A stretch of 64,000 nt of DNA, from the NCBI RefSeq assembly GCF_041146395.1, contig NC_090985.1, forward strand, positions 905,501 through 969,500. Reading direction: 5' to 3'. The notes under the pieces were generated by a model. It ran no database searches and was not told the DNA's origin. It saw only the letters and a list, made by a program, of their open reading frames with translations. Positions 36,675 through 47,625 of the stretch are shown piece by piece. How positions within the stretch are numbered: position 1 is the stretch's first letter; each line of letters opens with the position of its first letter. Origin of the DNA: Eulemur rufifrons. Its lineage: Eukaryota; Chordata; Mammalia; Primates; Lemuridae. The position numbers and the translations under genes were made by a program.

Positions 36675-38450
36675 GTGTGCAGAGCTATCATGTTTTCTGA
36701 GCGCTGCTTTAGTACATCACCAAGGTTTTTATATATAATAATTTCCTTATACTTTAGTTTAAATATTTTCTAATTTACACTGTGATTTCTTCTTTGATCC
36801 ATGGTTTATTTGGAGATGTATTTTGTAATTTTCAAAATATGATAATTTTTCTAATTATTTTAAAATTTGTTTTTTGTCTTGCCTGACTGCATGTGGTAAA
36901 AGACATTGTTTGCATATTTGAAATATTACATTTGGATATAATTTCAAATATTTGAAATTGCTGTTGATATTTTCCTAATGGCCCATTAGATGGTCACCTT
37001 TTGTAAAAATGCTGCATGTGCTTAAAGAAAATGTGTCTTGGGTAATTATGGGGTCCGGTGTTGTTCATTATCTCAAGTTTGCTAATCGTATTATCCAAAT
37101 ATCTGTGTCCTTTCCAAGTTTCTGTTTGTTTACCCTGTTAATTACTGTTTTAATGTTTCCAACTAAGATTGTGGATACATGTATTTTTCTTTGAAGATCT
37201 ATCATTTTAACTGTAAATATCTTTGAGACCACTGTATTAGATGCATCCAAATGTAAAGTTATTATATTTTCATGTTGAATTGAATTTTTCGTCATTAAGG
37301 CACGATAATTTGTATGTATAGTAAAGTAGACTTTTTGACTTAAAGTCTATTTTTCTTAAATTAGGATAGCAAAACAAAGTTCCTTTTGGTCAGTAGCTGC
37401 ATGATACATCATTTTACATTCTTTTACTTTCATCCTTTCTGTATTTCTGTTCCTATGTGTCTCTGTTAGGCAGCATTTAGTTGTTTTTATCCAGACTGGT
37501 ATCTTTGAGTTTTAATTAAAAAGTTTATTTCATTTATATTCAGTATAAATACTGATATATGTGGGGTTAAATCTGTCATTTTATGTCATGCTTTACATGT
37601 GTCCTACCTATTTTACAATTACTTTCTCTTCTTCATTGTCCTCTTTTACACGATCAATTTTTATTATTCCATTTCCTTTCCTTGCTAGTTTAAATTTTAT
37701 GCACTTTTCTTCTATTCTTTTGCGGTTAATCTAAAAATTGCAACACGGATCCATAACTGTCGAAGCCCAACATTAACACGGTTACTCTCTTCCCAGACAA
37801 CATGAGTCTTGGAATTCTTAATCGAGTTACCCCTTTTGAACTATCCTTTGTTGTTGTCTTGTATTTTAACCCCATGTGTTTTGAAATCAGAACGAGATTA
37901 TTTTCTTAAATTGAATGATTATTTAAATTTATTAATATCATTTATAATTTCCTTCAATCATGATTTGTTGGTTGCAAACCTTCAATTTTTTGTCTCATAA
38001 TGCCTTTATTTCACTTTCATTTTTGAAGTATATATATTTTTGATGGAGTAACAATCTAGGATGACAGTTATTTCGCTTCTGCTTGTGACTGTAGAGTTTC
38101 GCTATTTCTTGGCTTCCATTTTAAGAAGTCAGCTGTCTGTTTAACTTTCCTTGTCTTTATTCTTTGGCAGATACTAAGATTTTTCTTCCTTTTCTTTGGT
38201 TTACTGTAGTTGCGCTATGATGTGTGTGGGTGTGGGTTTCTTTTTATTTATATTGCTTGGAATTCACTGGGCTCCTTGGGTCTGCCGTTGGCGTCTTTTA
38301 TCAGTCCTGAAAAACCCTTCATAATTATCTCTTCAAATATTTTCTTTGCCCCATTCTTTGTTTTCTCCTCCTGGATTTGTAATCAATATACGTTAGACCT
38401 CCTTGTCCTGCCACCTTTGTCTTTAGCAACTTTGCATTTTCCGTCACCTT

Positions 38451-39795
38451 GTTTTCTGTTCTTTGTTGAGCGTAACCCTTTCTGTCTCCGGTTATTACTG
38501 CCTCCTTCGTCCTGCCTATGTTACTTTGCTGCCAAAACCGAACATGGAGTTTACTTTTTGGGGAAAAAAAAAAATCTCAGTTCCAGAGTTTGTATTTGCT
38601 TCACTACAAAATTTACTATGTCACTTTTTATTGTTTTATTTTTTATTTTTACTATTTTTGTGTCTTGTGAAAATGTTCAAGTTTGACTTTTTTTTTTTTT
38701 TTAAATATGATAGTCTGGTGTTAGTTGCAATATTCCAGATAATTGTGCAATTCTTTCTACTGATCATTGTTTCGGCGGGTCTTTTGCTCACGGGGTCCTG
38801 TCTGGTTGTGTGCTTGGTTCACTTGTGTTCTGGATTTTGTGTTTGAAAAATTATTTAGAGACGTAATTTGAAGCCTTCAGATAAGACTTTGTTTGCTTCC
38901 GAAAGGCAGGTGGCAACACATGCCAGTCTGAAACCCAGGGTTTGAGGTCCCTTGAGCCCTGCGGTGACACAAAGCTGAAGGCTGTACAAGGACTGGTTGC
39001 TTCGGGTTTGACATTTCTCCGACGCCGTGGACCTGTGTAACCTGCGGAGTCCCAGCTCGAGTTAGGGTCCTTCTGGCTTCAGGGTGTCGGAGTGCAGCTC
39101 CGTCCCGAGGCTGTGTCCCCCGCTGCCCCGACCGTGGCACGGCCTCCCTGAGTGCCGGGCTGACCTCTCTGGCGATGCGTGTCTCCCAGCGTTTTAGCCC
39201 AGTAGTTTTCCATTTCTACTTTATTTTTGATCCTTTTAAAGAGGAATTATTTAGATTTTTGAGCAGCTTTTTGGGAAGTTTTATCCCAAATTTTGGAAGG
39301 GTGTGTCTGAATTATGCAGTCTGCCATGATCAGAACTGGACTCTCTCAGCATCTGCAAGCCCGACTCCAGCAGACGAAACTGGGCACAGCTGGTGCCGCG
39401 CCCACCGGACCGAGCTGAGCCCTGTGAGTGACAGCAGAACCGAGCGGCCGCCCCGCGGGGACCCTGCTGGGGCCGGTGCTGGGATGGGTCAGCGGCACTT
39501 TCCTCCGGGCACCCGGAGCGGGGGTGGAAGACATTGCGGACCAGACCGACGCCGCATGCAAAGCCAGATGTTCTAGAAGATCTGTGTAGACGAAGGTGGG
39601 CGGAAGCTCACTTCTGCCTGGTGACCTTAGGGAACGATTCCCGGAAGCGACTGTTAATGAGTTTCGAAGGGTGGACGTGGCAGGGATAGTCTGGACGGGG
39701 GAACAGAACGACGTGGACGGAGGATGCGGCCCAGAGGGAGGCGGAGGGTCCCACCGGCTCACGGGGCGTTTCGCCCCCTCCCGCCTCCTTTCTGC
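38451..39795. other. Intergenic; possible continuation of the L1M
   Basis: AT-rich up to about 38,870, then GC-rich unique sequence leading into the 79-bp array. No gene was recognised. Confidence 0.35.
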
Positions 39796-39799
39796 CTCC

Positions 39800-40497
39800 A
39801 GCGCCGGGCGGGCCGGGCGAGGGTCCGGCTCTGGGCGGGGGTCGCCCCGCTGTCCCTGGCCGTGCCCTGGGGAGGCTGAGCGCCGGGCGGGCCGGGCGAG
39901 GGTCCGGCTCCGGGCGGGGGTCTCCCCGCTGTCCCTGGCCGTGCCCTGGGGAGGCTGAGCGCCGGGCGGGCCGGGCGAGGGTCCGGCTCTGGGCGGGGGT
40001 CGCCCCGCTGTCCCTGGCCGTGCCCTGGGGAGGCTGAGCGCCGGGCGGGCCGGGCGAGGGTCCGGCTCCGGGCGGGGGTCGCCCCGCTGTCCCTGGCCGT
40101 GCCCCGGGGCGGCTGAGCGCGAGGGTCCGGCTCCGGGCGAGGGTCGCCCCGCTGTCCCTGGCCGTGCCCTGGGGAGGCTGAGCGCCGGGCGGGCCGGGCG
40201 AGGGTCCGGCTCCGGGCGGGGGTCTCCCCGCTGTCCCTGGCCGTGCCCTGGGGAGGCTGAGCGCCGGGCGGGCCGGGCGAGGGTCCGGCTCCGGGCGGGG
40301 GTCGCCCCGCTGTCCCTGGCCGTGCCCCGGGGCGGCTGAGCGCGAGGGTCCGGCTCCGGGCGGGGGTCGCCCCGCTGTCCCTGGCCGTGCCCTGGGGAGG
40401 CTGAGCGCCAGGCGGGCCGGGCGAGGGTCCGGCTCCGGGCGGGGGTCGCCCCGCTGTCCCTGGCCGTGCCCTGGGGAGGCTGAGCGCCGGGCGGGCC
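39800..40497. repeat. 79/65-bp GC-rich minisatellite, nine units
   Basis: TGAGCGC recurs at 39,877, 39,956, 40,035, 40,114, 40,179, 40,258, 40,337, 40,402 and 40,481, giving unit lengths of 79 or 65. The 65-bp units lack part of the GCCGGGCGGGCCGGGC block. Each short unit follows a unit ending GCCCCGGGGCGGC, which indicates duplication of a 223-bp three-unit block. Frames of 341-425 aa on the minus strand are repeat translation. Confidence 0.97.
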
Positions 40498-41185
40498 GGA
40501 GTGTCGGTGCTCGTGCGTGGATGGGAGCGGGCCGGGCACGCTTAGGACCCAGTGGCACGTGTGCAGCAAACTGACAAGGCTGCCCGAAGTCTCTAAGACG
40601 CCCATTCCAAAGGCACACGTCAAACCATCGCATTTTCCCCGCAGACTGTCAGAGAATCAGCGCTGTGGTCCCTCCCGAGCGCCGACACCTGCGGGACGCC
40701 CGCCGCTGCCCTGCGTTCCCGGGGACACGTCTCTCCCGGCTCTGGCTGTCTCTGGCGGGAAGGCGGGGACTGACTCATCCTTCTGGTGGCAACCCAGGAT
40801 TTCCTAAAACTGCACAGGAGGAGGGAAGTTTGCAAACAGATTTTGCATTTCGAAGTCTGGCTGCTGGTGGAGCAGGCGTTCCCAGACGCGTGGGCGGCTT
40901 TCCAGGCCGACGTCTGGCTGTGCCCGCGCAAAGTCAGCGGAGTTTCTCTCCCGCCGGCACGGGCCCAGCGCAGACTCGGCCTCCAGCGGGCGCGGAGAAG
41001 GGGCTGCAGATGGGGAGGGGTCTTGCGTGGCTTTTCTTTTGCCACATTATCGTATTGAGCATATTCAAGCCCACAGCTAAGACCAGAGTAATACAATAGC
41101 ACTGCAGTACCTACTACCCCAGCTTTACAAAATTTTAACACAGTGTCGTGTTTGGGTGACTTTTTCATTTTTGTTTTTGTCCTTT
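40498..41185. other. Intergenic, GC-rich, nothing recognised
   Basis: No gene; open frames overlap on both strands without recognisable motifs. Confidence 0.35.
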
Positions 41186-41189
41186 TTAG

Positions 41190-41340
41190 AGACAAAAAGG
41201 GCTCACTCTGCTGCCCAGGCTGGAGGGCACTGGTGTGATCACGGCTCACTGCAGCCTCGAACCCCTGTGCTCAAGTGACCCTCCTGCCTCCCGAGTGGGA
41301 GCAGCTGGGACGACAGGTGTGTGCCACCACACCTGGCCAA
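41190..41340 (-). mobile_element. Alu left arm (antisense), part of a split Alu
   Basis: CTGCCCAGGCTGGAGGGCAC, TGATCACGGCTCACTGCAGC and CAGGTGTGTGCCACCACACC are Alu left-arm landmarks. The right arm continues at 41,650-41,775, after an L1 insertion. Confidence 0.85.
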
Positions 41341-41649
41341 GGTATGGAGAAACGAGCACCACATGTACTCACCATTAAATCAGAACTAATTGGTCAACAC
41401 ATATGTGCACATATGGAAATAACACGCATTGGAAACCAAGCAGGTGGGAGGGGGAGGAGGAGGTGGGTAAGTTCACACCTAACAAGTACAGTTCACACTA
41501 TCTGGGTGATGGGCACACTTATAACTTTGACTCAAATGGTACAAAAGCAATTTATGTAACCAAATGTGTGTACCCCTATAATATTCTGAAATAAAATTTA
41601 AAAAAAAAGGAAAAGGAAAAGAAAAAAAAGAAAAACAATTACAAAATCA
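41341..41649 (+). mobile_element. 5'-truncated L1 3' end with poly(A), inserted in an Alu
   Basis: L1 3' UTR text (GTGATGGGCACACTTATAAC, GACTCAAATGGTACAAAAGC, AATATTCTGAAATAAAATTT), then an A-rich tail from 41,597. It resembles strepsirrhine L1 3' ends as I recall them. It lies exactly between the two Alu arms. Confidence 0.8.
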
Positions 41650-41775
41650 AAAAAAATTATTTTTTTGTAGAGATGGGGGTCTCACCAACTCATGTTGCCT
41701 AGGCTGGTCTCAAACTCCTGGCCTCAAGCAATCCTCTTGCCTTGGCCTCTCAAAGTGTTGGGATTACATGATTGA
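41650..41775 (-). mobile_element. Alu right arm (antisense), part of a split Alu
   Basis: TTTTTTTGTAGAGATGGGGG, GTTGCCTAGGCTGGTCTCAA and CAAAGTGTTGGGATTACATG. Confidence 0.85.
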
Positions 41776-41841
41776 GCTTTGTGTAAAGAAATTAAACCTT
41801 CTGGAGAAGTTTAAATTTTGAGACCCTCCCCCTAGCTGTGG

Positions 41842-44087
41842 ACCAGCACCCAATACCAGGACCCCACAGCAGTACCCAGCACCAACACCCAACACCAGCA
41901 TCCAACACCAGCACCTCACACCACCCCACACCAGCACCCGACACCAGCACCTCACACCACCCCACACCAGTACCCCACACCAGTACCCAACACCAGCACC
42001 TCACACCACCCCACACCAGCACCCGACACCAGCACCTCACACCACCCCACACCAGCACCCGACACCAGCACCTCACACCACCCCACACCAGCACCCCACA
42101 CCAGTACCCCACACCAGTACCCAACACCAGCACCTCACACCACCCCACAGCAGTACCCCACACCAGCACCCAACACCAGCACCCAGCACCAGCACCTCAC
42201 ACCACCCCACACCAGCACCCAACACCAGCACCCCACACCATTACCCTACACCAGCACCCAACACCAGCACCTCACACCACCCCACACCAGCACCCAGCAC
42301 CAGCACCCAACACCAGCACCCCACACCACCCCACAGCAGTACCCCACACCAGCACCCAACACCAGCACCCAGCACCAGCACCTCACACCACCCCACACCA
42401 GCACCCAGCACCAGCACCCAACACCAGCACCCAACACCAGCACCCAACACCAGCACCTCACACCACCCCACAGCAGTACCCCACACCAGCACCCAACACC
42501 AGCACCCAGCACCAGCACCTCACACCACCCCACACCAGCACCCAGCACCAGCACCCAACACCAGCACCCAACACCAGCACCCCACACCACCCCACAGCAG
42601 TACCCCACACCAGCACCCAACACCAGCACCCAGCACCAGCACCTCACACCACCCCACAGCAGTACCCCACACCAGCACCCAACACCAGCACCCAACACCA
42701 GCACCCCACACCACCCCACAGCAGTACCCCACACCAGCACCCAACACCAGCACCCAGCACCAGCACCTCACACCACCCCACACCAGCACCCAGCACCAGC
42801 ACCCAACACCAGCACCCCACACCATTACCCTACACCAGCACCCAACACCAGCACCTCACACCACCCCACACCAGTACCCCACACCAGTACCCAACACCAG
42901 CACCTCACACCACCCCACACCAGCACCCGACACCAGCACCTCACACCACCCCACACCAGCACCCGACACCAGCACCTCACACCACCCCACACCAGCACCC
43001 GACACCAGCACCTCACACCACCCCACACCAGCACCCCACACCAGTACCCCACACCAGTACCCAACACCAGCACCTCACACCACCCCACAGCAGTACCCCA
43101 CACCAGCACCCAACACCAGCACCCAGCACCAGCACCTCACACCACCCCACACCAGCACCCAACACCAGCACCCCACACCATTACCCTACACCAGCACCCA
43201 ACACCAGCACCTCACACCACCCCACACCAGCACCCAACACCAGCACACAACACCAGCACCTCACACCACCCCACACCAGCACCCAGCACCAGCACCCAAC
43301 ACCAGCACCCCACACCACCCCATAGCAGTACCCCACACCAGCACCCAACACCAGCACCCAGCACCAGCACCCAACACCAGCACCCAACACCAGCACCTCA
43401 CACCACCCCACAGCAGTACCCCACACCAGCACCCAACACCAGCACCCAGCACCAGCACCTCACACCACCCCACACCAGCACCCAGCACCAGCACCCAACA
43501 CCAGCACCCAACACCAGCACCCCACACCACCCCACAGCAGTACCCCACACCAGCACCCAACACCAGCACCCAGCACCAACACCTCACACCACCCCACACC
43601 AGCACCCAGCACCAGCACCCAGCACCAGCACCCAACACCAGCACCCCACACCATTACCCTACACCAGCACCCAACACCAGCACCTCACACCACCCCACAG
43701 CAGTACCCCACACCAGCACCCAACACCAGCACCCAGCACCAGCACCTCACACCACCCCACACCAGCACCCAGCACCAGCACCCAACACCAGCACCCAACA
43801 CCAGCACCCCACACCATTACCCTACACCAGCACCCAACACCAGCACCTCACACCACCCCACACCAGCACCCAGCACCAGCACCCAACACCAGCACCTCAC
43901 ACCACCCCACACCAGCACCCAACACCAGCACCCAACACCAGCATCTCACACCACCCCATACCAGCACCCAACACCAGCACCTCACACCAGCACCCAACAC
44001 CAGCACCCAACACCATCACCCCACACCAGCACCCAACACCGGCACCCAACACCGGCACCCAACACTAGCAGCCAACACCAGCACTCT
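41842..44087. repeat. 2.25-kb minisatellite of 13-bp CACCAGCACCCAA-type units
   Basis: About 170 monomers. Main forms are CACCAGCACCCAA, CACCAGCACCCAG, CACCAGCACCTCA, CAGCAGTACCCCA and a 10-bp CACCACCCCA. They combine into repeating blocks of about 62 bp. Stop codons are rare, so a 495-codon frame (41,838-43,325, Thr/Pro/His/Gln) and several minus-strand Gly/Trp/Val/Cys frames are artefacts. The last 150 bases are more diverged. Confidence 0.97.
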
Positions 44088-44784
44088 CTCTTCTTCTTCA
44101 GAGGTTTGGACTATCATGAGTTTGAGTGTCATTTCCAAGCATACTGTTTTATATTTTTACTACATATTTATGTATCACGAATATTATTACCAAGCACCGT
44201 TACAGACCCTCAGGCTACGTAAATGGAGTCACGTTACTGACACAGTTGCACTTGTTTCTCTGTTCCCTTCCTCCCCTCTTTCCCTCTCTTTTCTTCTCTG
44301 CTTCTGTTGGCTTGATAATGGTTTCTGTTTTCTTTTCTTTTTTCTTTTTTTACTCACTCTCTTGATCTGGAAACTGTAGGGAAGGTTTCTGGTCTTTACA
44401 TGCCCACACTTAGGTGTTTTTACAGCTCTTCTGTCCAACACCGTGGTGGCACATGTCTCACGGGGGCATCTAGACACTTGCCACTTCCTGTGCGTTAGGT
44501 CCAGTTAACACGGTGCCATCTGTGTGGTGGCCATCGTGACGATTTGTGGATTTCGAGACAATCAAGATGCCTGGGGACCCAGAGCAAGAGCGAGAACGTG
44601 GCCACGGGACAAGGCAGTGACCCGTCCTCCTGTCCCTGCCGGTACAGGTGAGCTGCTTCTCACTCTCCTTCCTCCTGGGGTCTGAAAAGAACTTACTTGC
44701 CAGATCGGCAGCCGCGTCCCTGCGCCCCGGGCTGTGTGTCTCACCCCAGTAAAGACGCCACAGTCACCTGGCAAGGCTCCACAT
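44088..44784. other. Intergenic, nothing recognised
   Basis: Pyrimidine-rich patches at 44,240-44,355. No gene. Confidence 0.35.
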
Positions 44785-45003
44785 CAGGGGTCGGCGAGCT
44801 GCAGCCTGGGGGCCAAATCGGGCCTAACACCGGCTTTTGTAAATAAAGTTTTATTGGGACACTTACATGTCATTTGTTTATTACCTATAGCTGCTTTCAG
44901 GCTAAACCAGCAGAGCTGAAAGTTTGTGACAGAGACTGTGGCCTGCAAAACCTAGAGTATTTATTATCTGACCCTCGACAGAAAACGTTTTCTGACCTTT
45001 GCT
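44785..45003 (+). mobile_element. hAT-type MITE with visible inverted ends
   Basis: Starts CAGGGGTCGGCGAGCTGCAG and contains TTTTGTAAATAAAGTTTTATTGG. It ends TTTCTGACCTTTGC, roughly the inverse of the start. This is a common mammalian non-autonomous hAT element; the family name was not assigned. The internal AATAAA belongs to the element. Confidence 0.7.
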
Positions 45004-45104
45004 TTGTCCTGGAGCCAACGGACAGGAGTCCATTGAGGATTTATACTGTCCATCTAACAAAACGCACACAGGGAGAGGGGTTAGGTGGGCAGGGAGGTGG
45101 GCTG

Positions 45105-45255
45105 TGCCCTGGAGAGACTCGGCTCTGCCGTTACTCAGGGGGCGTTCGCCGTCCTGGGCAAGTCGCTCCGCGCGCTATTTCCTGCGTCTACGTTATGAAG
45201 TTGTAAAGACCAAGTAAGACGATGGATACAAAACTCCCAGCAAACCGTCCGGTGC
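45105..45255 (+). repeat. MIR remnant
   Basis: CGGCTCTGCCGTTACTCAGG, CCTGGGCAAGTCGCTCCG and TTGTAAAGACCAAGTAAGACG retain MIR order. Confidence 0.55.
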
Positions 45256-45769
45256 TGTAAGAATGGGAGGTACCTTATTTGCTCCTCAATGTCACGACCT
45301 TCCAACCCATGGCAGGGAAAACATTCTTCCTCTGTATGAACATAAGAATCCCCCCGCCCACGTCACCCCCCAGGGACCCTCTCCGCGCAGGTCTGGTCTC
45401 CGGGCCCCACGCAGAGGCTGGAACACCAGGTCCCTCTGCCAGTCGGGGTCGCACCTGCCGCTGCTGCCAGCCCAGCTGCTCCCATCTGCCGTGAGTCACC
45501 CGCGGGCTTCTCAGGGCCCGGCAGCAGCTGCAGTCCAGGCGCAGAGGAGCAGTGTGGAGCCGAAGGCACCGGCTCCCTGGGTGGTGAGAGCAGTTGGACA
45601 TTTGCAAAGAGGTGACATTTGAAACTGTAAAAGGGACTTTAATGATGTCATTTGAAGGGGAAAAGAGAAGTGAGCCTCACAGGGACACTCTAGGGATGTC
45701 GGGGGACAGGACTGAGCGAAGGAGCCGGAGAAGGAGGGGGAGGTGGCAGGAGAACCCAGGCAGAGCACC

Positions 45770-45935
45770 CTCCGGAAGCCAGGAGTCCTGGGTCTAGTTC
45801 TGGGACTGTCACTTCTTTGCTGTGTGGCTTTGCACGAGTCACTTGAACTCGCTGGACTTTGACCTGTCTCTCCTTTAAAACGGACGTGGTGGGAATGCTC
45901 GCACCCAGGTTTGTTGGGAGATTCAAGAGAGAAGA
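45770..45935 (+). repeat. MIR element
   Basis: GGGTCTAGTTCTGGGACTGT, TGCTGTGTGGCTTTGCACGA and GTCACTTGAACTCGCTGGA in MIR order. Confidence 0.7.
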
Positions 45936-47280
45936 CGTGTCGAGGGACCAGGGAAGCACTCGCCATGCGCAGGGTCTGTCCCCGGGCGGGAGGAGGGTCC
46001 TCAGCGTCACCCGGCGCCTGCCGTCGACCCCGCTGTTGCTTTCTGCGATGAGGTTGTCTCGATGCAGCCTGAGTCAGAGAGACTGAGGAAACGACACAGA
46101 TTCTTGATTAATTCAAGTACAGAGCTCTCTCAATAGCCTGATCCGTGATTTTTTTCCTGAAGCCTGTACCTTGCGTTACCGAGACAGCAACGGGAAGTCC
46201 TCAGTGCCTAGCAACACATTCCCGCTCCAGGATGCGACCTCCAGGACAGGTCAAGGGGGCACGGTCTGCGGGTGCAGAGAGAGACTTTTCTTGAGGAGCA
46301 AAGTGCGGTTTGTTCACAATCAGGAGGCAGCACTAGAACAGCCCTTCTCTGTTCAAGGTTTCCGATATTTCGGTGCCAAATCCTCCAGTCAAAGGATGTC
46401 CTCGCTGTTTCTATAGATAAAACCATTATAGGAAATCAATGTGCGTCTGTGTTTCCATTGCAACTCAGCCGTAAGGCCCTGGACGGCCAGGGAGCCAGGT
46501 GGCAGCTGGAAGGGGCGCGAGGCGGGTCCCCACCGCTTTGCAAAGTCACAGCGCTGTGCAGAGTCCACACACGTGAGCCACGTGAGCCACGCAACGCCAG
46601 TTTCCCAGTGTGAGCCTTGGTTCCTTCACACGTCAGCCGAGGTCGCTGGGACAAGCTCTCGCACTTCTCTTCGCAGCCAATACTCTCTGTTCTTTATGAG
46701 CATCCAGCCAAATAAAGCACTTTGTCTGGGTGTTTGCTTGGCCTTCTTTCTGCTTTATCAGAGGCATTCGGTTCACGTCGTGAGACAGACTGTCCTCCGT
46801 CTGCGGGAGCCACGCGCTGTGGGCGCAGGCGTGCCGGGGAGGTGGCCGGGGTTCCCGGGAGCAAACAACTGGCCGAGCGGCTGCAGAGTCATCGTTTGGC
46901 TGTTCTGAGCTCAACCTGCCTTACTTGGAAAATACGCCAGAAAATGCACAAGAAATCAGCACCCTTAGTTGCCCCTAGAGACGTAACGAGTTACCTGGGG
47001 ATCAGTTTTAGGGAATTACGTGCTGAAGCTGGATAAGAACGGTGCTCGACTGGGTTGGCACTTTCCACGGTAGCCTGGGTCCCTTCGTGCCCTGTGGGTG
47101 TCTCACTGCACACAAACACCGCCTACTTCTTGACAAGTAGACGTTTGGAATGAAGTACGTTCACAGATCTTCTGCGTTTATATATTTCCTCTGGAAACAA
47201 AACATGCCGTTGTATTTCTGGCCCAGAATTCTGTACACTTAGAATGGCTTATAACGTTCCCCACTTGGCAGCATCACGGT
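45936..47280. other. Intergenic, mostly unique
   Basis: No gene was recognised. Two CACGTG E-boxes nine bases apart lie at 46,570 and 46,579. Confidence 0.35.
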
Positions 47281-47289
47281 TTAATAAAC

Positions 47290-47625
47290 CAGACTTTAAA
47301 TGTCATAGCTCCACAGCAAACTAAGCAAAATGACACATAAAACATCCCATTCCAGCTCAGCCATTAGTAAGTGTGAAAAGGCCCAGTTCCGCCCATCAGA
47401 ATGAAGCATTCGTTCCTCCGAACTGACATGGCAAGAGATGGTGCTGCTGTCATCTAATTGCGCCTTCTTAATTGGCACGAGCGATTTAGGGGCGGCCGTG
47501 ATGCGCCAGCAAAGGAAGGCGACCGCCAGAGACAGCCGATGCCAGACAGCACTTTCACTGCAGTCACGTGGAAATTGGTTCGGTTAATATAATAAATTCC
47601 ATCACCAGCTTAATTTAACAGGAAA
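47290..47625. promoter_or_regulatory. Candidate conserved regulatory block
   Basis: Unique, repeat-free sequence of balanced composition holding homeodomain-type sites (TAATTG at 47,455 and TTAATTGGC at 47,468), a CACGTG E-box at 47,565 and AT-rich clusters. The texture resembles a developmental enhancer. Conservation was not tested. Confidence 0.25.

Larger units (their letters stand above)
34200..38450 (-). mobile_element. Long fossil L1M (antisense), split by a younger L1 and a microsatellite
   Basis: Antisense L1 text is recognisable in order. CCTTTTGATGAACAGCAGTTC lies at about 34,250 and CATATATGTGGGTCTGTTTC near 34,600. ...CCCTCAACGCTTTATCATTAAATACGG... is near 35,350. GAGACGATCATC and CAACCCTGGGGTGAATCC fall at 35,930-36,030. 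TTCTTTGATCCATGG is near 36,790 and a Leu-rich ORF2 region near 37,100. TTTTATTTATATTGCTTGGAATTC is at about 38,240. About 3.5 kb of original element remains, with deletions and no open ORF. No gene lies here. Confidence 0.75.

Noticed and set aside
36353..36773. Cys/Val and His/Thr frames on both strands
   Set aside because: Microsatellite translation inside a fossil L1.
39346..40633. 341-425 aa minus-strand frames (Pro/Arg/Ala/Gly-rich)
   Set aside because: Translation of the 79/65-bp GC-rich array in two frames. No conserved domain or homology recognised.
41838..43325. 495-codon Thr/Pro/His/Gln open frame
   Set aside because: It is a stop-free reading of the 13-bp minisatellite. Other frames on both strands are also long and open, and there is no non-repetitive protein segment.
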